Assembly: GCF_004101245.1 (NCBI RefSeq)
Contig: NZ_SCIN01000001.1
Location: forward strand, 1,068,784-1,132,783
Length of the DNA stretch: 64,000 nt
DNA from: Sphingomonas sp. UV9
GTDB taxonomy: Bacteria > Pseudomonadota > Alphaproteobacteria > Sphingomonadales > Sphingomonadaceae
Reading direction: 5' to 3'
Shown: positions 46,119 to 55,480 of the stretch, piece after piece
Numbering within the stretch: the stretch's first letter is position 1
How the letters are laid out: every line of letters starts with the position of its first letter
Translations under genes and position numbers: made by a program
Notes under the pieces: generated by a model
What the model was told of the DNA's origin: nothing
Database searches by the model: none
The model's input: the letters and a program-made list of their open reading frames with translations, nothing else

Positions 46119-47053
46119 GCACCACCCCAACCTGGCACGACAAGCTGATCGGCGGCTTCAAGCGCACCTCCGACCGGCTCGTCGGCAACCTCGCCGGCCT
46201 CGGCGGCGCACGGCTCGACGATGCGACGCTCGACGATATCGAGGAAGCGCTGATCGCGTCGGACCTCGGCCCCGAGACCGCCGGCCGCATCCGCCACCGC
46301 CTCGCCGAGGGCAGCTTCGAGCGCAACATGGAGGAACTCGGCATCCGCGTGATCGTCGCGGAAGAGGTCGAGAAGGTCCTCGCCACCGTTGCGAAACCGA
46401 TAGAGATCGACGCCTTCCCGCGCCCGCAGGTGATCCTGGTGATCGGCGTCAACGGCTCGGGCAAGACCACCACGATCGCCAAGCTCGCGCATCTGCTGAT
46501 GGAGCAGGATTACGGCGTGATGCTGGCCGCGGGCGACACATTCCGCGCCGCCGCGATCGGCCAGCTCCGTACCTGGGCAGAGCGCGTCGGCGTCCCGATC
46601 GTGACGGGCCCCGAAGGCGGCGACGCGGCCGGCGTAGTGTGGGACGCGGTCAAGAAGGCGACCGAAACCGGCATCGACGTGCTGATCGTCGACACCGCCG
46701 GCCGTCTCCAGAACAAGCGCGAACTGATGGACGAACTGGCCAAGATCCGCCGCGTCCTCGGCCGGATCAACCCGGAGAGCCCACACGACATCGTCCTGGT
46801 GCTCGACGCGACCACCGGCCAGAACGCGCTCCAGCAGATCGAGGTGTTCAAGGAGGTTGCCGGCGTCACCGGCCTCGTGATGACCAAGCTCGACGGCACC
46901 GCCCGCGGTGGCGTGCTCGTGGCCGCGGCCGAGAAATACGGCCTGCCGATCCACGCGATCGGCATCGGCGAGGGGATGACCGATCTACGCCCGTTCGATG
47001 CCAACGAGGTCAGCCGGATTATCGCGGGCGTCGAGGGCATCCGGAAGTCCTGA
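46115..47053 (+). CDS. ftsY: Signal recognition particle receptor FtsY
   Basis: A 312-residue SRP receptor GTPase. It has a short N-terminal region without the long acidic A domain of Escherichia coli, then the N domain and G domain with VNGSGKTTTIAKLAHL (G1), AAGDTFRAAAIGQL, LIVDTAGRLQ (G3), MTKLDGTARGGVLV (G4) and GIGEGMTDLRPFDA (G5). It docks the Ffh-ribosome complex to the SecYEG translocon. Its start is coupled to the mtaB stop. A large inverted repeat lies between it and yciB. Confidence 0.97.
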   Translation: MSTTPTWHDKLIGGFKRTSDRLVGNLAGLGGARLDDATLDDIEEALIASDLGPETAGRIRHRLAEGSFERNMEELGIRVIVAEEVEKVLATVAKPIEIDAFPRPQVILVIGVNGSGKTTTIAKLAHLLMEQDYGVMLAAGDTFRAAAIGQLRTWAERVGVPIVTGPEGGDAAGVVWDAVKKATETGIDVLIVDTAGRLQNKRELMDELAKIRRVLGRINPESPHDIVLVLDATTGQNALQQIEVFKEVAGVTGLVMTKLDGTARGGVLVAAAEKYGLPIHAIGIGEGMTDLRPFDANEVSRIIAGVEGIRKS

Positions 47054-47081
47054 CCGCCGCCGTTCGAAACCATATTCCCAT

Positions 47082-47217
47082 CCGTTCGTCCTGAGTAGGG
47101 ACAGAGCTTGGCGAAGGCCCGTATCGAAGGACCTAGTTCGAGATGGTACCCCTCCAGAATGAGCTGTCCTTCGATACGCCGCTTCGACTTCGCTCAGCCG
47201 CTACTCAGGACGAACGG
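47082..47217. repeat. Nested inverted repeat, family H
   Basis: Outer arms 47082-47098 and 47201-47217 (CCGTTCGTCCTGAGTAG and complement) enclose inner arms CGTATCGAAGGAC (47120-47132) and GTCCTTCGATACG (47166-47178). It fills the ftsY-yciB gap. This sequence type is well known as a mobile palindromic repeat in alphaproteobacteria, from memory. Confidence 0.78.
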
Positions 47218-47237
47218 AGGATTTCAGGATTAATGAC

Positions 47238-47879
47238 GTGACAACGACCAAGCCCCCCCTCTCCCCCGGCCTCCGCATGGCAGTCGACTACGGCCCGCTC
47301 GCAATCTTCTTCGCGGTGAATTTCCTCACCCCCGGCCTGCCGATCGCCCGCGTCATCGCCGCCACCACCGCGTTCATCATCGCCACCATCGCGGCGATGA
47401 TCGTGTCGAAGGTGAAGGCGGGACACATCTCGCCGATGCTGTGGCTGTCGGGCGCGCTGATCGTCGTGTTCGGCGGGCTGACGATCTATTTCCACGACCA
47501 GCGCTTCATCCAGATGAAGCCGACAATCATCTATGCGATATTCGCGGCGATCCTGCTGTTCGGCCTACTCACCGGCCGCCCGCTGCTCCAGTCGCTGCTC
47601 GGAAGCGCCTATCCCGGCCTCTCCGCGCAAGGCTGGCACAAGCTGACGCGCAACTGGGTCGTGTTCTTCGTCTTCATGGCGCTGCTGAACGAATTCGTCT
47701 GGCGCTATACGCTCGCTGCGTGGGGCAAGGACGCCGGCTGGGATTTCTGGGTCGGGTTCAAGCTTTGGGGCGCGATCCCGCTGACCTTGCTGTTCGCGTT
47801 CGCCAACATCCCGATGCTGCTGAAGCATGGATTGCAAACGGGCGACAAAGCCGTGACCGACCTGCCGCCCGAAGGGTAA
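47238..47879 (+). CDS. yciB: Inner-membrane septation-type protein YciB/IspZ
   Basis: A 213-residue protein with five or six membrane helices. Family blocks: DYGPLAIFFAVNF near the start, LWLSGALIVVFGGLTIYFHD and FIQMKPTIIYAIFAAILL in part, then WHKLTRNWVVFFVFMALLNE and WVGFKLWGAIPLTLLFAFAN. YciB (IspZ) is linked to cell-envelope and septum integrity in other bacteria, by an unclear mechanism. The start is a GTG at 47238; the nearby ATG at 47233 is out of frame. Its place after ftsY is common in sphingomonads. Confidence 0.93.
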   Translation: MTTTKPPLSPGLRMAVDYGPLAIFFAVNFLTPGLPIARVIAATTAFIIATIAAMIVSKVKAGHISPMLWLSGALIVVFGGLTIYFHDQRFIQMKPTIIYAIFAAILLFGLLTGRPLLQSLLGSAYPGLSAQGWHKLTRNWVVFFVFMALLNEFVWRYTLAAWGKDAGWDFWVGFKLWGAIPLTLLFAFANIPMLLKHGLQTGDKAVTDLPPEG

Positions 47880-47920
47880 CGCAAGTATTGCCCCTCCCGG
47901 TTGCGGGAGGGGGTTCAGGC

Positions 47921-48535
47921 TCAGCCCGCGACCTTCGCGAAGCGCTCGCCCACGACGTCCCAGTTCACGATGTCCCACCAGGCCTTCAGATAGCCCGGAC
48001 GATCGTTCTTGTACGTCAGGTAATAGGCGTGCTCCCAGACGTCGTTACCGAGCAGCGGCGTACCCGGCTCCTTGGCGTCGTCCATCAGCGGGTTGTCCTG
48101 GTTCGGCGTGCTCGTGACCTTCAGCTTGCCGCTCGCGTCCACGATCAGCCATGCCCAGCCCGACCCGAACTGCCCCGCACCCTTGGTGTTGAACTCGTCC
48201 TTCAGCTTGTCGAGGCTACCAAAATCGCGATCGATCGCCTCGGCGAGCTTGCCCGACGGTACCTGGCCGTTCTTGGCCGCCATCGTCTTCCAGAAGAAGT
48301 CGTGGTTCCAGAAGCCACCGCCATTGTTGCGGACCAGCGGCGGCTGCGACGAGATCATGCCAAGGATGTCCTCGATCGACTTGCCCGCGAGGGCCGAGTC
48401 CTTCTCGACGCCCTCGTTCAGCTTGGCGGTATACGCCGCGTGATGCTTGTCGTGATGAAACTTCATCGTCTCCTGGTCGATCACCGGCTCGAGCGCGTCA
48501 TAGGCGTACGGCAGCGGTGGGAGTTCGAAAGCCAT
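47921..48535 (-). CDS. sodB: Iron/manganese superoxide dismutase
   Basis: A 204-residue Fe/Mn-type SOD that converts superoxide to oxygen and hydrogen peroxide in the cytoplasm. The metal ligands are visible: the first His in FHHDKHHAAYTAKLN, the second in NHDFFW, and the Asp and His in the C-terminal DVWEHAYYLTYKN. The GFWNHDFFW form and the QFGSGWAWL segment favour iron. Full length with no signal peptide. Convergent with yciB across a short gap; ATG at 48535. Confidence 0.95.
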   Translation of the reverse strand: MAFELPPLPYAYDALEPVIDQETMKFHHDKHHAAYTAKLNEGVEKDSALAGKSIEDILGMISSQPPLVRNNGGGFWNHDFFWKTMAAKNGQVPSGKLAEAIDRDFGSLDKLKDEFNTKGAGQFGSGWAWLIVDASGKLKVTSTPNQDNPLMDDAKEPGTPLLGNDVWEHAYYLTYKNDRPGYLKAWWDIVNWDVVGERFAKVAG

Positions 48536-48653
48536 GGGGGTTCTCCTTTATGGGGTCGGACGCTCAACGCCCGCGGCTTGCAAATGGTCCCGCAAAAGTC
48601 GTTGCGCAAGCGTATCCAGCGGACGAAACGCCGCGAGCCGGACGCTTCATCCG

Positions 48654-49451
48654 CTAAGCAGCAGTCTTGCCGTATTCCTGCCGCGTCACCGGGTGGCTCG
48701 ATGAGAGCCCGCCGTCGACCGCGATCGCTTGCCCGTTGACGTAGCTCGCGTCGTCGGAAGCGAGGAACAGCGCGCATTTCGCCAGTTCCTCGGGCTGCGC
48801 GCCGCGATGAAGGGGGTTGAGGCGGCCGACACGGTCCATCTTGTTCGCCTCGCGCGCGTAGTCGAACACGGGCTTGGTCATCCCGGTCTCGGTCAGGCCG
48901 GGGCAGATCGCGTTGACGCGGACGTTCGAGCCGGTGAGCTGTTGCGCGGAGACGGCGGCTAGGTTGATGACGCCGGCCTTCGAGGCGGAATAAGCGGGTG
49001 ATCCCGCGCCCGATCGGATGCCGGCGACGCTTGCGGTGAGTACGATGGCCCCCTTGCCTCGCTCGCCGATCCGCGGTGCGGCATGCTTGATCGCGAGGAA
49101 CGGGCCGATCAGGTTGACGCGCAGCACCTCGGTGATCAGCGCGACGTCGGTGTCGAACAGGTTCGCCATCCCGCCGGAGATGCCCGCGTTGGCGAACATC
49201 ACGTCGAGCCCGCCGAAACTGTCGCACGCCAGCGCGATCGTGCGGATCACGTCCTCCTCAAGGCCTGCGTCCATCCGGATCGCGTGCGCGATGCCGCCGG
49301 CCTCGGTGATGAGGTGCGCGGTCTCGTCGGCGCCCTCGGTCTTGTCGGCGACGACGACGCGCCCACCCTCGGCGGCGAACAGGCGCGCGGCGGCGCGGCC
49401 GATGCCGGAGCCCGCGCCGGTGACGATGATCGACTTGTTCTCGAAACGCAT
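48654..49451 (-). CDS. SDR family oxidoreductase (1)
   Basis: A 265-residue classical short-chain dehydrogenase. The cofactor loop is TGAGSGIGRAA, the NAG motif is FANAGISGG, and the catalytic Ser-Tyr-Lys are in TASVAGI and YSASKAG. The end ends GQAIAVDGG, as usual. NAD is suggested by VVADKTEG after the second strand. It begins 15 bases after the neighbouring SDR gene, so they form a pair in the same unit; ATG at 49451 is chosen over an upstream in-frame ATG at 49751 that lies inside the neighbour. Substrate unknown; likely an alcohol or ketone in an acyl or terpenoid catabolic route. Confidence 0.88.
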   Translation of the reverse strand: MRFENKSIIVTGAGSGIGRAAARLFAAEGGRVVVADKTEGADETAHLITEAGGIAHAIRMDAGLEEDVIRTIALACDSFGGLDVMFANAGISGGMANLFDTDVALITEVLRVNLIGPFLAIKHAAPRIGERGKGAIVLTASVAGIRSGAGSPAYSASKAGVINLAAVSAQQLTGSNVRVNAICPGLTETGMTKPVFDYAREANKMDRVGRLNPLHRGAQPEELAKCALFLASDDASYVNGQAIAVDGGLSSSHPVTRQEYGKTAA

Positions 49452-49465
49452 GGGTCTGTCTCCGG

Positions 49466-50230
49466 TTAGATCGTGACGCCGCCGTCGATGACCATCGTCT
49501 GACCGGTCATGAAACTGCTGGCCGGCGAGGCGAGGAACACGACCGCGCCGGCGATCTCGTGCGGCTCGCCGATGCGGCGCAGCGGCACGCTGGTGTTGGC
49601 CGCCTCGATCCGCTGCGGGTCTTCCCACAAGGCGCGCGCGAAATCCGTCTTGATCAGGCCCGGCGCGATGCAGTTCACGCGCACGCCCGACGGGCCGAAC
49701 TCGACCGCGAGATTGCGCGCGAGCTGCATGTCGGCGGCCTTGCTGATGCAATAGGCGCCGATCACCGGGGAGCCGCGTAGGCCACCGATCGAGGAAATGA
49801 TGATGATGCTCCCGTCGCCGCGCGCCAGCATCTCGGGCGCGACCATCTGAATCAGCCAGTGGTTCGAGACGATGTTGTTATCGAGGATCTTCCGGAACTG
49901 GTCGTCGGCGATCCCGGCTTGCGGCCCGTAATAGGGGTTCGACGCGGCGTTGCAGACGAGGATGTCGATGCGGCCGAACGTGGCGCGGGTCTGGTCGACG
50001 AGGTACTGGAGCCCGGCCTTATCGGAAATGTTGGCGGCGATGGCGATCGCGGTGCCGTCGCCATGCTTGGCGTTGAGCTCCGCCGCAACCGTGTCGCAGG
50101 CGTCCTGCTTGCGGCTGGAGATGACCACCTTGGCACCGTGCTCGGCCAGGTCATGTGCCGAGGCTAGCCCGATCCCGCGCGAGGATCCGGTGACGATGGC
50201 GACCTTCCCGGTCAGATCGAACTGCGACAT
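49466..50230 (-). CDS. SDR family oxidoreductase (2)
   Basis: A 254-residue classical SDR. The cofactor-binding loop is TGSSRGIGLASAHDL, the NNAG-type motif appears as VCNAASNP, and the active site is in SSIGG and YCISKAA. The ending GQTMVIDGG is the normal C-terminal block. The NAASNP substitution for NNAG is a variant seen in many FabG-like enzymes. It precedes the first SDR on the minus strand and the two are close enough to be co-transcribed. A family C repeat separates it from the APH-like gene upstream, so it may have its own promoter. Confidence 0.88.
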   Translation of the reverse strand: MSQFDLTGKVAIVTGSSRGIGLASAHDLAEHGAKVVISSRKQDACDTVAAELNAKHGDGTAIAIAANISDKAGLQYLVDQTRATFGRIDILVCNAASNPYYGPQAGIADDQFRKILDNNIVSNHWLIQMVAPEMLARGDGSIIIISSIGGLRGSPVIGAYCISKAADMQLARNLAVEFGPSGVRVNCIAPGLIKTDFARALWEDPQRIEAANTSVPLRRIGEPHEIAGAVVFLASPASSFMTGQTMVIDGGVTI

Positions 50231-50253
50231 TCTCTACTCTCCGCACATCAATA

Positions 50254-50339
50254 CCGTCACCCCAGCGAAAGCTGGGGTATCCCTGTTGGCTGGCGCCCCG
50301 CTTCCCACGGGGAGATCCCAGCTTTCGCTGGGATGACGG
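50254..50339. repeat. REP-like inverted pair, family C
   Basis: Arms 50254-50280 and 50312-50339 share GTCACCCCAGCGAAAGCTGG and its inverse with the 52573-52658 copy almost base for base. Confidence 0.85.
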
Positions 50340-50369
50340 ATGGGGCGGGCGTCGCGGGGCTGAAAGAAC

Positions 50370-51425
50370 TCAAGCCCCCGCCTTAACCGCGAACCCCCAA
50401 GCGGCATCCGCCAACCCATGGATCTTGGCGACCGTCGCCTCCGCCTGAGCACTCGACGCAGTGCCGTCGATGATCCGCTTCTTGATTCCCTGGACGATCC
50501 CGGTCAGCCGGAAGAGATTATACGCGAAATACCAGTTGAGATCGGGCACGCCGTCGCGACCGGTCGCCGCGCAATAGCGTTCGACGACCTGTTCGATCGT
50601 CGGGATGCCGGTCTCGGGGCCAGTCATGCCGAGCACGCCCGAGCGCCCCTCCGGCTCGGTCACCCAACTCATCAGCAGATACGAGAAATCGGCCAGCGGA
50701 TCGCCGAGAGTCGATAATTCCCAGTCGAGCACCGCGATCACCTTGGGCTCGGCGGGTGCGAAAATCATGTTGTCGATGCGGTAGTCGCCGTGGACGATCG
50801 AGGTGCGTGTCTGCTCGGGGAGCGTGCGCGGCAGCCACTCTATCAGGCGCTCGACCGACTCCATGTGCTCGGTTTCGGCGGCACGATATTGCTTGGTCCA
50901 GCGGACGACCTGGCGCTCGAAATGATTGCCGGGCTTGCCGTACTCGCCAAGGCCCGCGGCGGCGTAGTCGGTATTGTGGAGTGCGGCGAGCGTGTCGACC
51001 ATCGCTTCGTAATGCGCGGTGCGCTGGGCGGGAGTCGCGTCCGGCATCGCGCCGTCCCAGATCGTCCGCCCCTCGACCATCTCCATCACGTAGAACGCCG
51101 AGCCGATGACGGCCGGGTCTTCGCAGAGCCCGTAAGGCTTGGGCACGGGAAAGCCGGTCGGATGCAGCCCGGCGATCACGCGATATTCACGGTCGACGGC
51201 ATGCGCGCTCGGCAGGATCGGCCCGAACGGTTTCCGGCGCAGGACATAGGCGCGATCCGGCGTATCGAGGCGGTAGGTCGGGTTCGACTGGCCACCGGCG
51301 AACTTCGCGTAGGTGAGCGGGCCCGCATAACCCGGCACATTGGCGGTCATCCACGCCCCGAGCGCCTCCAGATCCAGCTTGTCACGCTCGCCGACCGCGA
51401 TCGTGCCCTCCATGCTATTCGTCAC
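50370..51425 (-). CDS. Phosphotransferase family protein (APH/ACAD10-like kinase)
   Basis: A 351-residue protein of the aminoglycoside-phosphotransferase superfamily, closest in pattern to the kinase that is fused to, or encoded with, acyl-CoA dehydrogenases (ACAD10/11 type). The catalytic loop is VHGDYRIDNM and the metal-binding segment is AVLDWELSTLGDPLAD, with an N-terminal GGQSNPTYRL loop. These kinases are thought to phosphorylate hydroxy-acyl-CoA intermediates so they can be eliminated and beta-oxidised. The ATG overlaps the stop of the upstream alcohol dehydrogenase (ATGA). An acyl-CoA dehydrogenase gene is close by, which fits this role better than antibiotic resistance. Confidence 0.87.
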   Translation of the reverse strand: MTNSMEGTIAVGERDKLDLEALGAWMTANVPGYAGPLTYAKFAGGQSNPTYRLDTPDRAYVLRRKPFGPILPSAHAVDREYRVIAGLHPTGFPVPKPYGLCEDPAVIGSAFYVMEMVEGRTIWDGAMPDATPAQRTAHYEAMVDTLAALHNTDYAAAGLGEYGKPGNHFERQVVRWTKQYRAAETEHMESVERLIEWLPRTLPEQTRTSIVHGDYRIDNMIFAPAEPKVIAVLDWELSTLGDPLADFSYLLMSWVTEPEGRSGVLGMTGPETGIPTIEQVVERYCAATGRDGVPDLNWYFAYNLFRLTGIVQGIKKRIIDGTASSAQAEATVAKIHGLADAAWGFAVKAGA

Positions 51426-52504
51426 GAGAAGGTGATCACGCTGCGGGTGGTGTCGCCGCGGCGCAGTTCGTCGAACGCGTCATTGATCCGCTCAAGCGGC
51501 ATCCGATCAGCAATGATCGTGTCGAGATCGAGCAACCCGCGCATGTAGAAATCGACCAGTCGCGGGATGTCGACCGGAAAGCGGTTCGAGCCCATGAAAC
51601 CGCCCTGCAACCGCTTGCCCGAGAGCAGGTCCATCGCCGAAAGCCCGACCTTCTCGCCGAGCGGCATCATGCCGAGGATCGTCGCGGTGCCGCCACGCCG
51701 CAGCACTTTCACCGCGGTGGCAGCCGATTGCGCGCGCCCGACCGCCTCGATCGCGTGATGCACGCCGCCCTTGGTGATCTCGACGACCTGATCCGCGGCG
51801 GTATCGGCAAGTGCATCGATGCTGTGCGTCGCGCCGAGCTTCTCCGCCATGGCGCGCTTTTCGGGGACGGGATCTAGCGCGATGATCTTCCCCGCGCCGG
51901 CGATCTTGGCCGCGTTCACTGCGGCGAGGCCAATCCCGCCGCAGCCGACCACGCACACCGTCTCGCCCGGCGTCACGTCGGTGGTGTTGAACACCGCGCC
52001 CGCCCCGGTGGTGATCGCGCAGCCGAGCAACGCCGCCCGGTCCATGGGCATGTCGCGGTCGATTGCGACGCACGCATGTTCGTGGACCAGCATCATCTCG
52101 GCATAGGCGCTGAGGTTAAGCATCTGTGCGATCGGCCGGTCGCCGAGCATGAGCCGTGGTGCGGCACCCTTGGGACGGCGTACGCTGGCATCGATGCACA
52201 GCGACATCCGGCCGGTGACGCAGAATTCGCACTGACCGCAGAACGCCGAGAGACAGGTCACGACATGGTCGCCGACCTTCACACCGCGCACCTCGTCGCC
52301 GACCGCCTCGACTATCCCGCAAGCCTCATGCCCCGGAATCGTCGGCATCGCGTGCGGATAGGCGCCATCGACGAAATGGAGGTCGGATCGGCACACGCCG
52401 ACCGCGACCGTGCGGATCAGCACTTCGTGCGCCGTCGGCTTCGAGACGGTGACGTCCTCGATGCTGAGCGGGGTGTTGGCTTCGAAAAGGACTGCGGCTT
52501 TCAT
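51422..52504 (-). CDS. Zinc-dependent alcohol dehydrogenase (MDR family)
   Basis: A 360-residue zinc alcohol dehydrogenase of the class III-like group. Catalytic zinc ligands are in GVCRSDLHF and GHEACGIVEAVG, and the structural-zinc cysteines are in FCGQCEFCVTGRMSLC. The NAD-binding loop is VVGCGGIGLAAVNAAKIAGA. It oxidises a primary or secondary alcohol to the aldehyde or ketone. ATG at 52504 is selected because MKAAVLFEAN is the usual family start; a longer in-frame start at 52549 would add an unrelated leader. Its stop overlaps the kinase gene start, so the two are co-translated. Confidence 0.9.
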   Translation of the reverse strand: MKAAVLFEANTPLSIEDVTVSKPTAHEVLIRTVAVGVCRSDLHFVDGAYPHAMPTIPGHEACGIVEAVGDEVRGVKVGDHVVTCLSAFCGQCEFCVTGRMSLCIDASVRRPKGAAPRLMLGDRPIAQMLNLSAYAEMMLVHEHACVAIDRDMPMDRAALLGCAITTGAGAVFNTTDVTPGETVCVVGCGGIGLAAVNAAKIAGAGKIIALDPVPEKRAMAEKLGATHSIDALADTAADQVVEITKGGVHHAIEAVGRAQSAATAVKVLRRGGTATILGMMPLGEKVGLSAMDLLSGKRLQGGFMGSNRFPVDIPRLVDFYMRGLLDLDTIIADRMPLERINDAFDELRRGDTTRSVITFS

Positions 52505-52572
52505 GTCTGCCTTTCGTTGATTTCTGTGTTCGTTGCGCCGGCCTGTCATCCGCCCGGTTACTCCACCTCGCC

Positions 52573-52658
52573 CGTCACCCCAGCGAAAGCTGGGGTATCC
52601 CGATTGGCGAGTGCCGCGACCCGAACGGGGAGATCCCAGCTTTCGCTGGGATGACGGG
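52573..52658. repeat. REP-like inverted pair, family C
   Basis: Near-identical to 50254-50339: arms 52573-52600 and 52630-52658. It lies between the acyl-CoA dehydrogenase and alcohol dehydrogenase genes. Confidence 0.85.
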
Positions 52659-52683
52659 CGAGGTGTGGCGGGCTTGAATAGGT

Positions 52684-53967
52684 TTACCGGCTCACCCCGA
52701 CATCCCCGCTCGACACGCCACCTTTCCGGAAGTCCCCGTATTTCCCGAACTCGTTGCGCGCGATCGAGCGGTTATGGACCTCGTCCGGACCATCCGCGAA
52801 CCGCAGGGTCCGCATCGCCGCCCAGTCGTGCGCCAAGCGGAAGTCGCCCGACACACCGCCGCCGCCATGCGCCTGGATCGCGTCGTCGAGGATCCGCAGC
52901 GCCATGTTCGGCGCCGCCACCTTGATCATCGAGATCTCGATCTGCGCGGACTTGTTGCCGGCCTTGTCCATCATGTCCGCCGCCTTGAGGCACAGCAGTC
53001 GCGTCATCTCGATATCGATCCGCGCGGTGGCGATCCGCTCTTCCCAGACCGAGAAGTCGGCGATCCGCTTGCCGAACGCGACGCGGTCGAGCAGCCGCTT
53101 CGCCATCGCCTCGATCGCGGTTTCCGCAACACCGATGGTCCGCATGCAATGATGGATACGGCCCGGCCCGAGCCGCCCCTGCGCGATCTCGAACCCGCGC
53201 CCCTCGCCGAGCAGCACGTTCTCGACCGGCACGCGGACATTCTCCAGCACCACTTCGCCGTGGCCATGCGGTGCGTGATCATAGCCGTACACCGACAGCA
53301 TCCGTTTGATCGTCACGCCGGGCGTGTCCATCGGCACGAGGATCTGGCTCTGCTGCTGATGGCGCGATCCCTCGAACGAGGTCTTGCCCATCACGATCGC
53401 GATCTTGCAGCGCGGATCGCCGACCCCCGACGACCACCATTTGGTGCCGTTGATGACGTAGTGGTCGCCGTCGCGTACCATCGACGTCTCGATGTTGGTC
53501 GCATCCGACGATGCCACCGCGGGCTCAGTCATCAGGAACGCCGAGCGGATCTCGCCGCGCATCAGCGGGCCGAGATACGCCTCCTTCTGCGCGCGCGTGC
53601 CATAGCGGTGAAACACCTCCATGTTGCCGGTATCGGGCGCCGAACAGTTGAAGCATTCGCTTGCCCAGCCGATCTTGCCCATCTCCTCTGCACATAACGC
53701 ATATTCGAGATTGCTCAGCTGGGTGCCCTCGAACTCGAACGAATCGTCGACGTGCGTCTGGCCCGAATGCGGCGGCATGAAGAAATTCCAGAGGCCAGCC
53801 GCCTTGGCCTTTTCCTTCATCTCCTCGATCACCGGAATCACCTTCCAGCGCTCGCCCTCATGCGCCTGAGCGTCATAATCGGCCTGGCGCGGGCGGATGT
53901 TCTGGTCGATGAAATCGCGCACGCGATCGCGGAAATACGTCTCTCGTTCGCTCAGCGTGAAATCCAT
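52684..53967 (-). CDS. Acyl-CoA dehydrogenase family protein
   Basis: A 427-residue flavoprotein of the acyl-CoA dehydrogenase family, larger than classical short-chain members and close to the ACAD10/11-like branch. Blocks include [36 protein letters not shown]-type [14 protein letters not shown] and [32 protein letters not shown] in part. It removes two hydrogens from acyl-CoA with FAD, passing electrons to ETF. It is divergent from the twin-domain TetR regulator, which is therefore a candidate regulator. A family C repeat lies between it and the alcohol dehydrogenase. Confidence 0.91.
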   Translation of the reverse strand: MDFTLSERETYFRDRVRDFIDQNIRPRQADYDAQAHEGERWKVIPVIEEMKEKAKAAGLWNFFMPPHSGQTHVDDSFEFEGTQLSNLEYALCAEEMGKIGWASECFNCSAPDTGNMEVFHRYGTRAQKEAYLGPLMRGEIRSAFLMTEPAVASSDATNIETSMVRDGDHYVINGTKWWSSGVGDPRCKIAIVMGKTSFEGSRHQQQSQILVPMDTPGVTIKRMLSVYGYDHAPHGHGEVVLENVRVPVENVLLGEGRGFEIAQGRLGPGRIHHCMRTIGVAETAIEAMAKRLLDRVAFGKRIADFSVWEERIATARIDIEMTRLLCLKAADMMDKAGNKSAQIEISMIKVAAPNMALRILDDAIQAHGGGGVSGDFRLAHDWAAMRTLRFADGPDEVHNRSIARNEFGKYGDFRKGGVSSGDVGVSR

Positions 53968-54123
53968 GCGGGCTCTCCATTCGTCGTCGCTTTGGAGGCG
54001 GGGTAGACCATACCGCGTATTCGGTAAAGCGTGTGGAGAGGCCCGGAAAGCATGTTTTCAAGTCCGCCACGAAAGCGCCTAAAAAGCACTGTATCTTCAA
54101 ATCGAAGCTGTTAGGGTGTTTCG

Positions 54124-55368
54124 ATGAAGGTTCCGGCAGAGGCCAGCGACGAGAGCGAACAGGGCACCAAGCGCTTCCGTGCGAAGCGTGACGCGATCCT
54201 CGCCGCGGCGGCAGAAGCGATCAACGAACAGAGTGCCAAGGGCATGACGTTCGCGGACGTGGCGCGGCGCGTCGGGCTCAACACGACCAGCGTTACCTAT
54301 TATTTCAAGCGCAAGGAAGACCTTGCCGCCGCCGCGTTCGAGAACACGCTCGAATCCCTGATCGCGATGCTCGACGTCGCGATGGAGGAGGCCACGCCGG
54401 AGGAGCGCGTTCGGCGCTATCTCGCGCTCAACATGGATCGGCTCGCGCGCATCCAGCGCGGCGAGGAGAAGGCGTTCGCCGTCCTCTCCGATCTGCGCGC
54501 CACCGAGGAGCCGATGCGCGGCCGCTTGATGGCGGGCTGGCGCGAGGTGTTCCGCCGTACCCGCCTGTTGTGGGGGCCGACGTCGTCCCGTGCGCAGACC
54601 GATCTCAACGGCGCGCGCGCGCACGTCTTGCTCGAGAACACGTTCTGGCTGCCAATCTGGCTGACCCGGTACGAGCCCGACCAATATGGCCGTGTCGAGG
54701 AGCGGCTGATGGACGTGTTCGCACACGGCATTGCGGGCAAGGCCGCCAAATGGTCCCCTGCCCTGCTCGACCTCAGCCATGACGAGGCGGAGCCGGGGCG
54801 CGAGGCGTTTCTGCTCGCCGCCACGAGGCTGATCAATGAACTCGGCTATCGCGGCGCATCGGTGCAGAAGATCGCGTCCGAACTGAACGTGACCAAGGGC
54901 AGCTTCTACCACCATCTCGACGCGAAGGACGATCTCGTCATCGCGTGCTACCGCCGCAGCTTCGACACGATCGCCGATGCGCAGAGCCGTGGCGAGGCCG
55001 AGGGCGGGAGCTATTGGCACAAGCTGTCGAGCACCGTCGCGACGTTGCTCGACGTCCAGTTCGCCGAGCGCGGGCCGTTGCTTCGCACGACCGCGCTGAG
55101 CGGCCTCCCGGTCGGCGTGCGCAACGCGATGGTCGATCGCTCGAACGGGATCGCACGCCGCTATGCCGGCATGATGATGGACGGCATCGGCGAAGGCTCG
55201 ATCCGCGCGGTCGATGCGCTGATCGCGGCGCAAGCGCTGATGGCGCTCCAGAATGCGGCGTTCGACATGCGGAAATGGGCGTCGACCATGCCGCGCGAGC
55301 GGGCGATCGCAATGTACGCCTCGACGCTGATGTTCGGGCTGTTCGACGATCGGATGGCGAAGGCCTGA
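54124..55368 (+). CDS. Transcriptional regulator with two TetR-type DNA-binding domains
   Basis: A 414-residue protein with two helix-turn-helix domains of TetR type. The first lies at about residues 25-65 (FADVARRVGLNTTSVTYYF) and the second at 245-270 (ASVQKIASELNVTKGSFYHHL), each followed by a helical ligand-type region. Most TetR proteins have one such domain and work as dimers; this is either a fused tandem or a pseudo-dimer. It is divergent from the acyl-CoA dehydrogenase gene with a 156-base gap, so control of the neighbouring catabolic genes is likely. ATG at 54124 follows a short AT-rich leader. No frameshift or gap is seen across the fusion. Confidence 0.88.
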   Translation: MKVPAEASDESEQGTKRFRAKRDAILAAAAEAINEQSAKGMTFADVARRVGLNTTSVTYYFKRKEDLAAAAFENTLESLIAMLDVAMEEATPEERVRRYLALNMDRLARIQRGEEKAFAVLSDLRATEEPMRGRLMAGWREVFRRTRLLWGPTSSRAQTDLNGARAHVLLENTFWLPIWLTRYEPDQYGRVEERLMDVFAHGIAGKAAKWSPALLDLSHDEAEPGREAFLLAATRLINELGYRGASVQKIASELNVTKGSFYHHLDAKDDLVIACYRRSFDTIADAQSRGEAEGGSYWHKLSSTVATLLDVQFAERGPLLRTTALSGLPVGVRNAMVDRSNGIARRYAGMMMDGIGEGSIRAVDALIAAQALMALQNAAFDMRKWASTMPRERAIAMYASTLMFGLFDDRMAKA

Positions 55369-55480
55369 CCATCTTCCTGGACCGGTCGCCCCAGGACTAG
55401 GGGGTATTCGAAGCCTAAACGGTTTGATTACGGTGCGTTAACCGCTGACGGTCGATTTTGGCGCCTCCACGGGAGGCTGC

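Noticed and set aside
50370..51425. Antibiotic-resistance aminoglycoside kinase
   Set aside because: The motif pattern and coupling to alcohol and acyl-CoA dehydrogenases fit an ACAD10/11-type metabolic kinase better.
54097..55233. Minus-strand open frame opposite the twin-TetR gene
   Set aside because: The plus strand has clear TetR motifs and a divergent-promoter context; the minus frame shows no domain.
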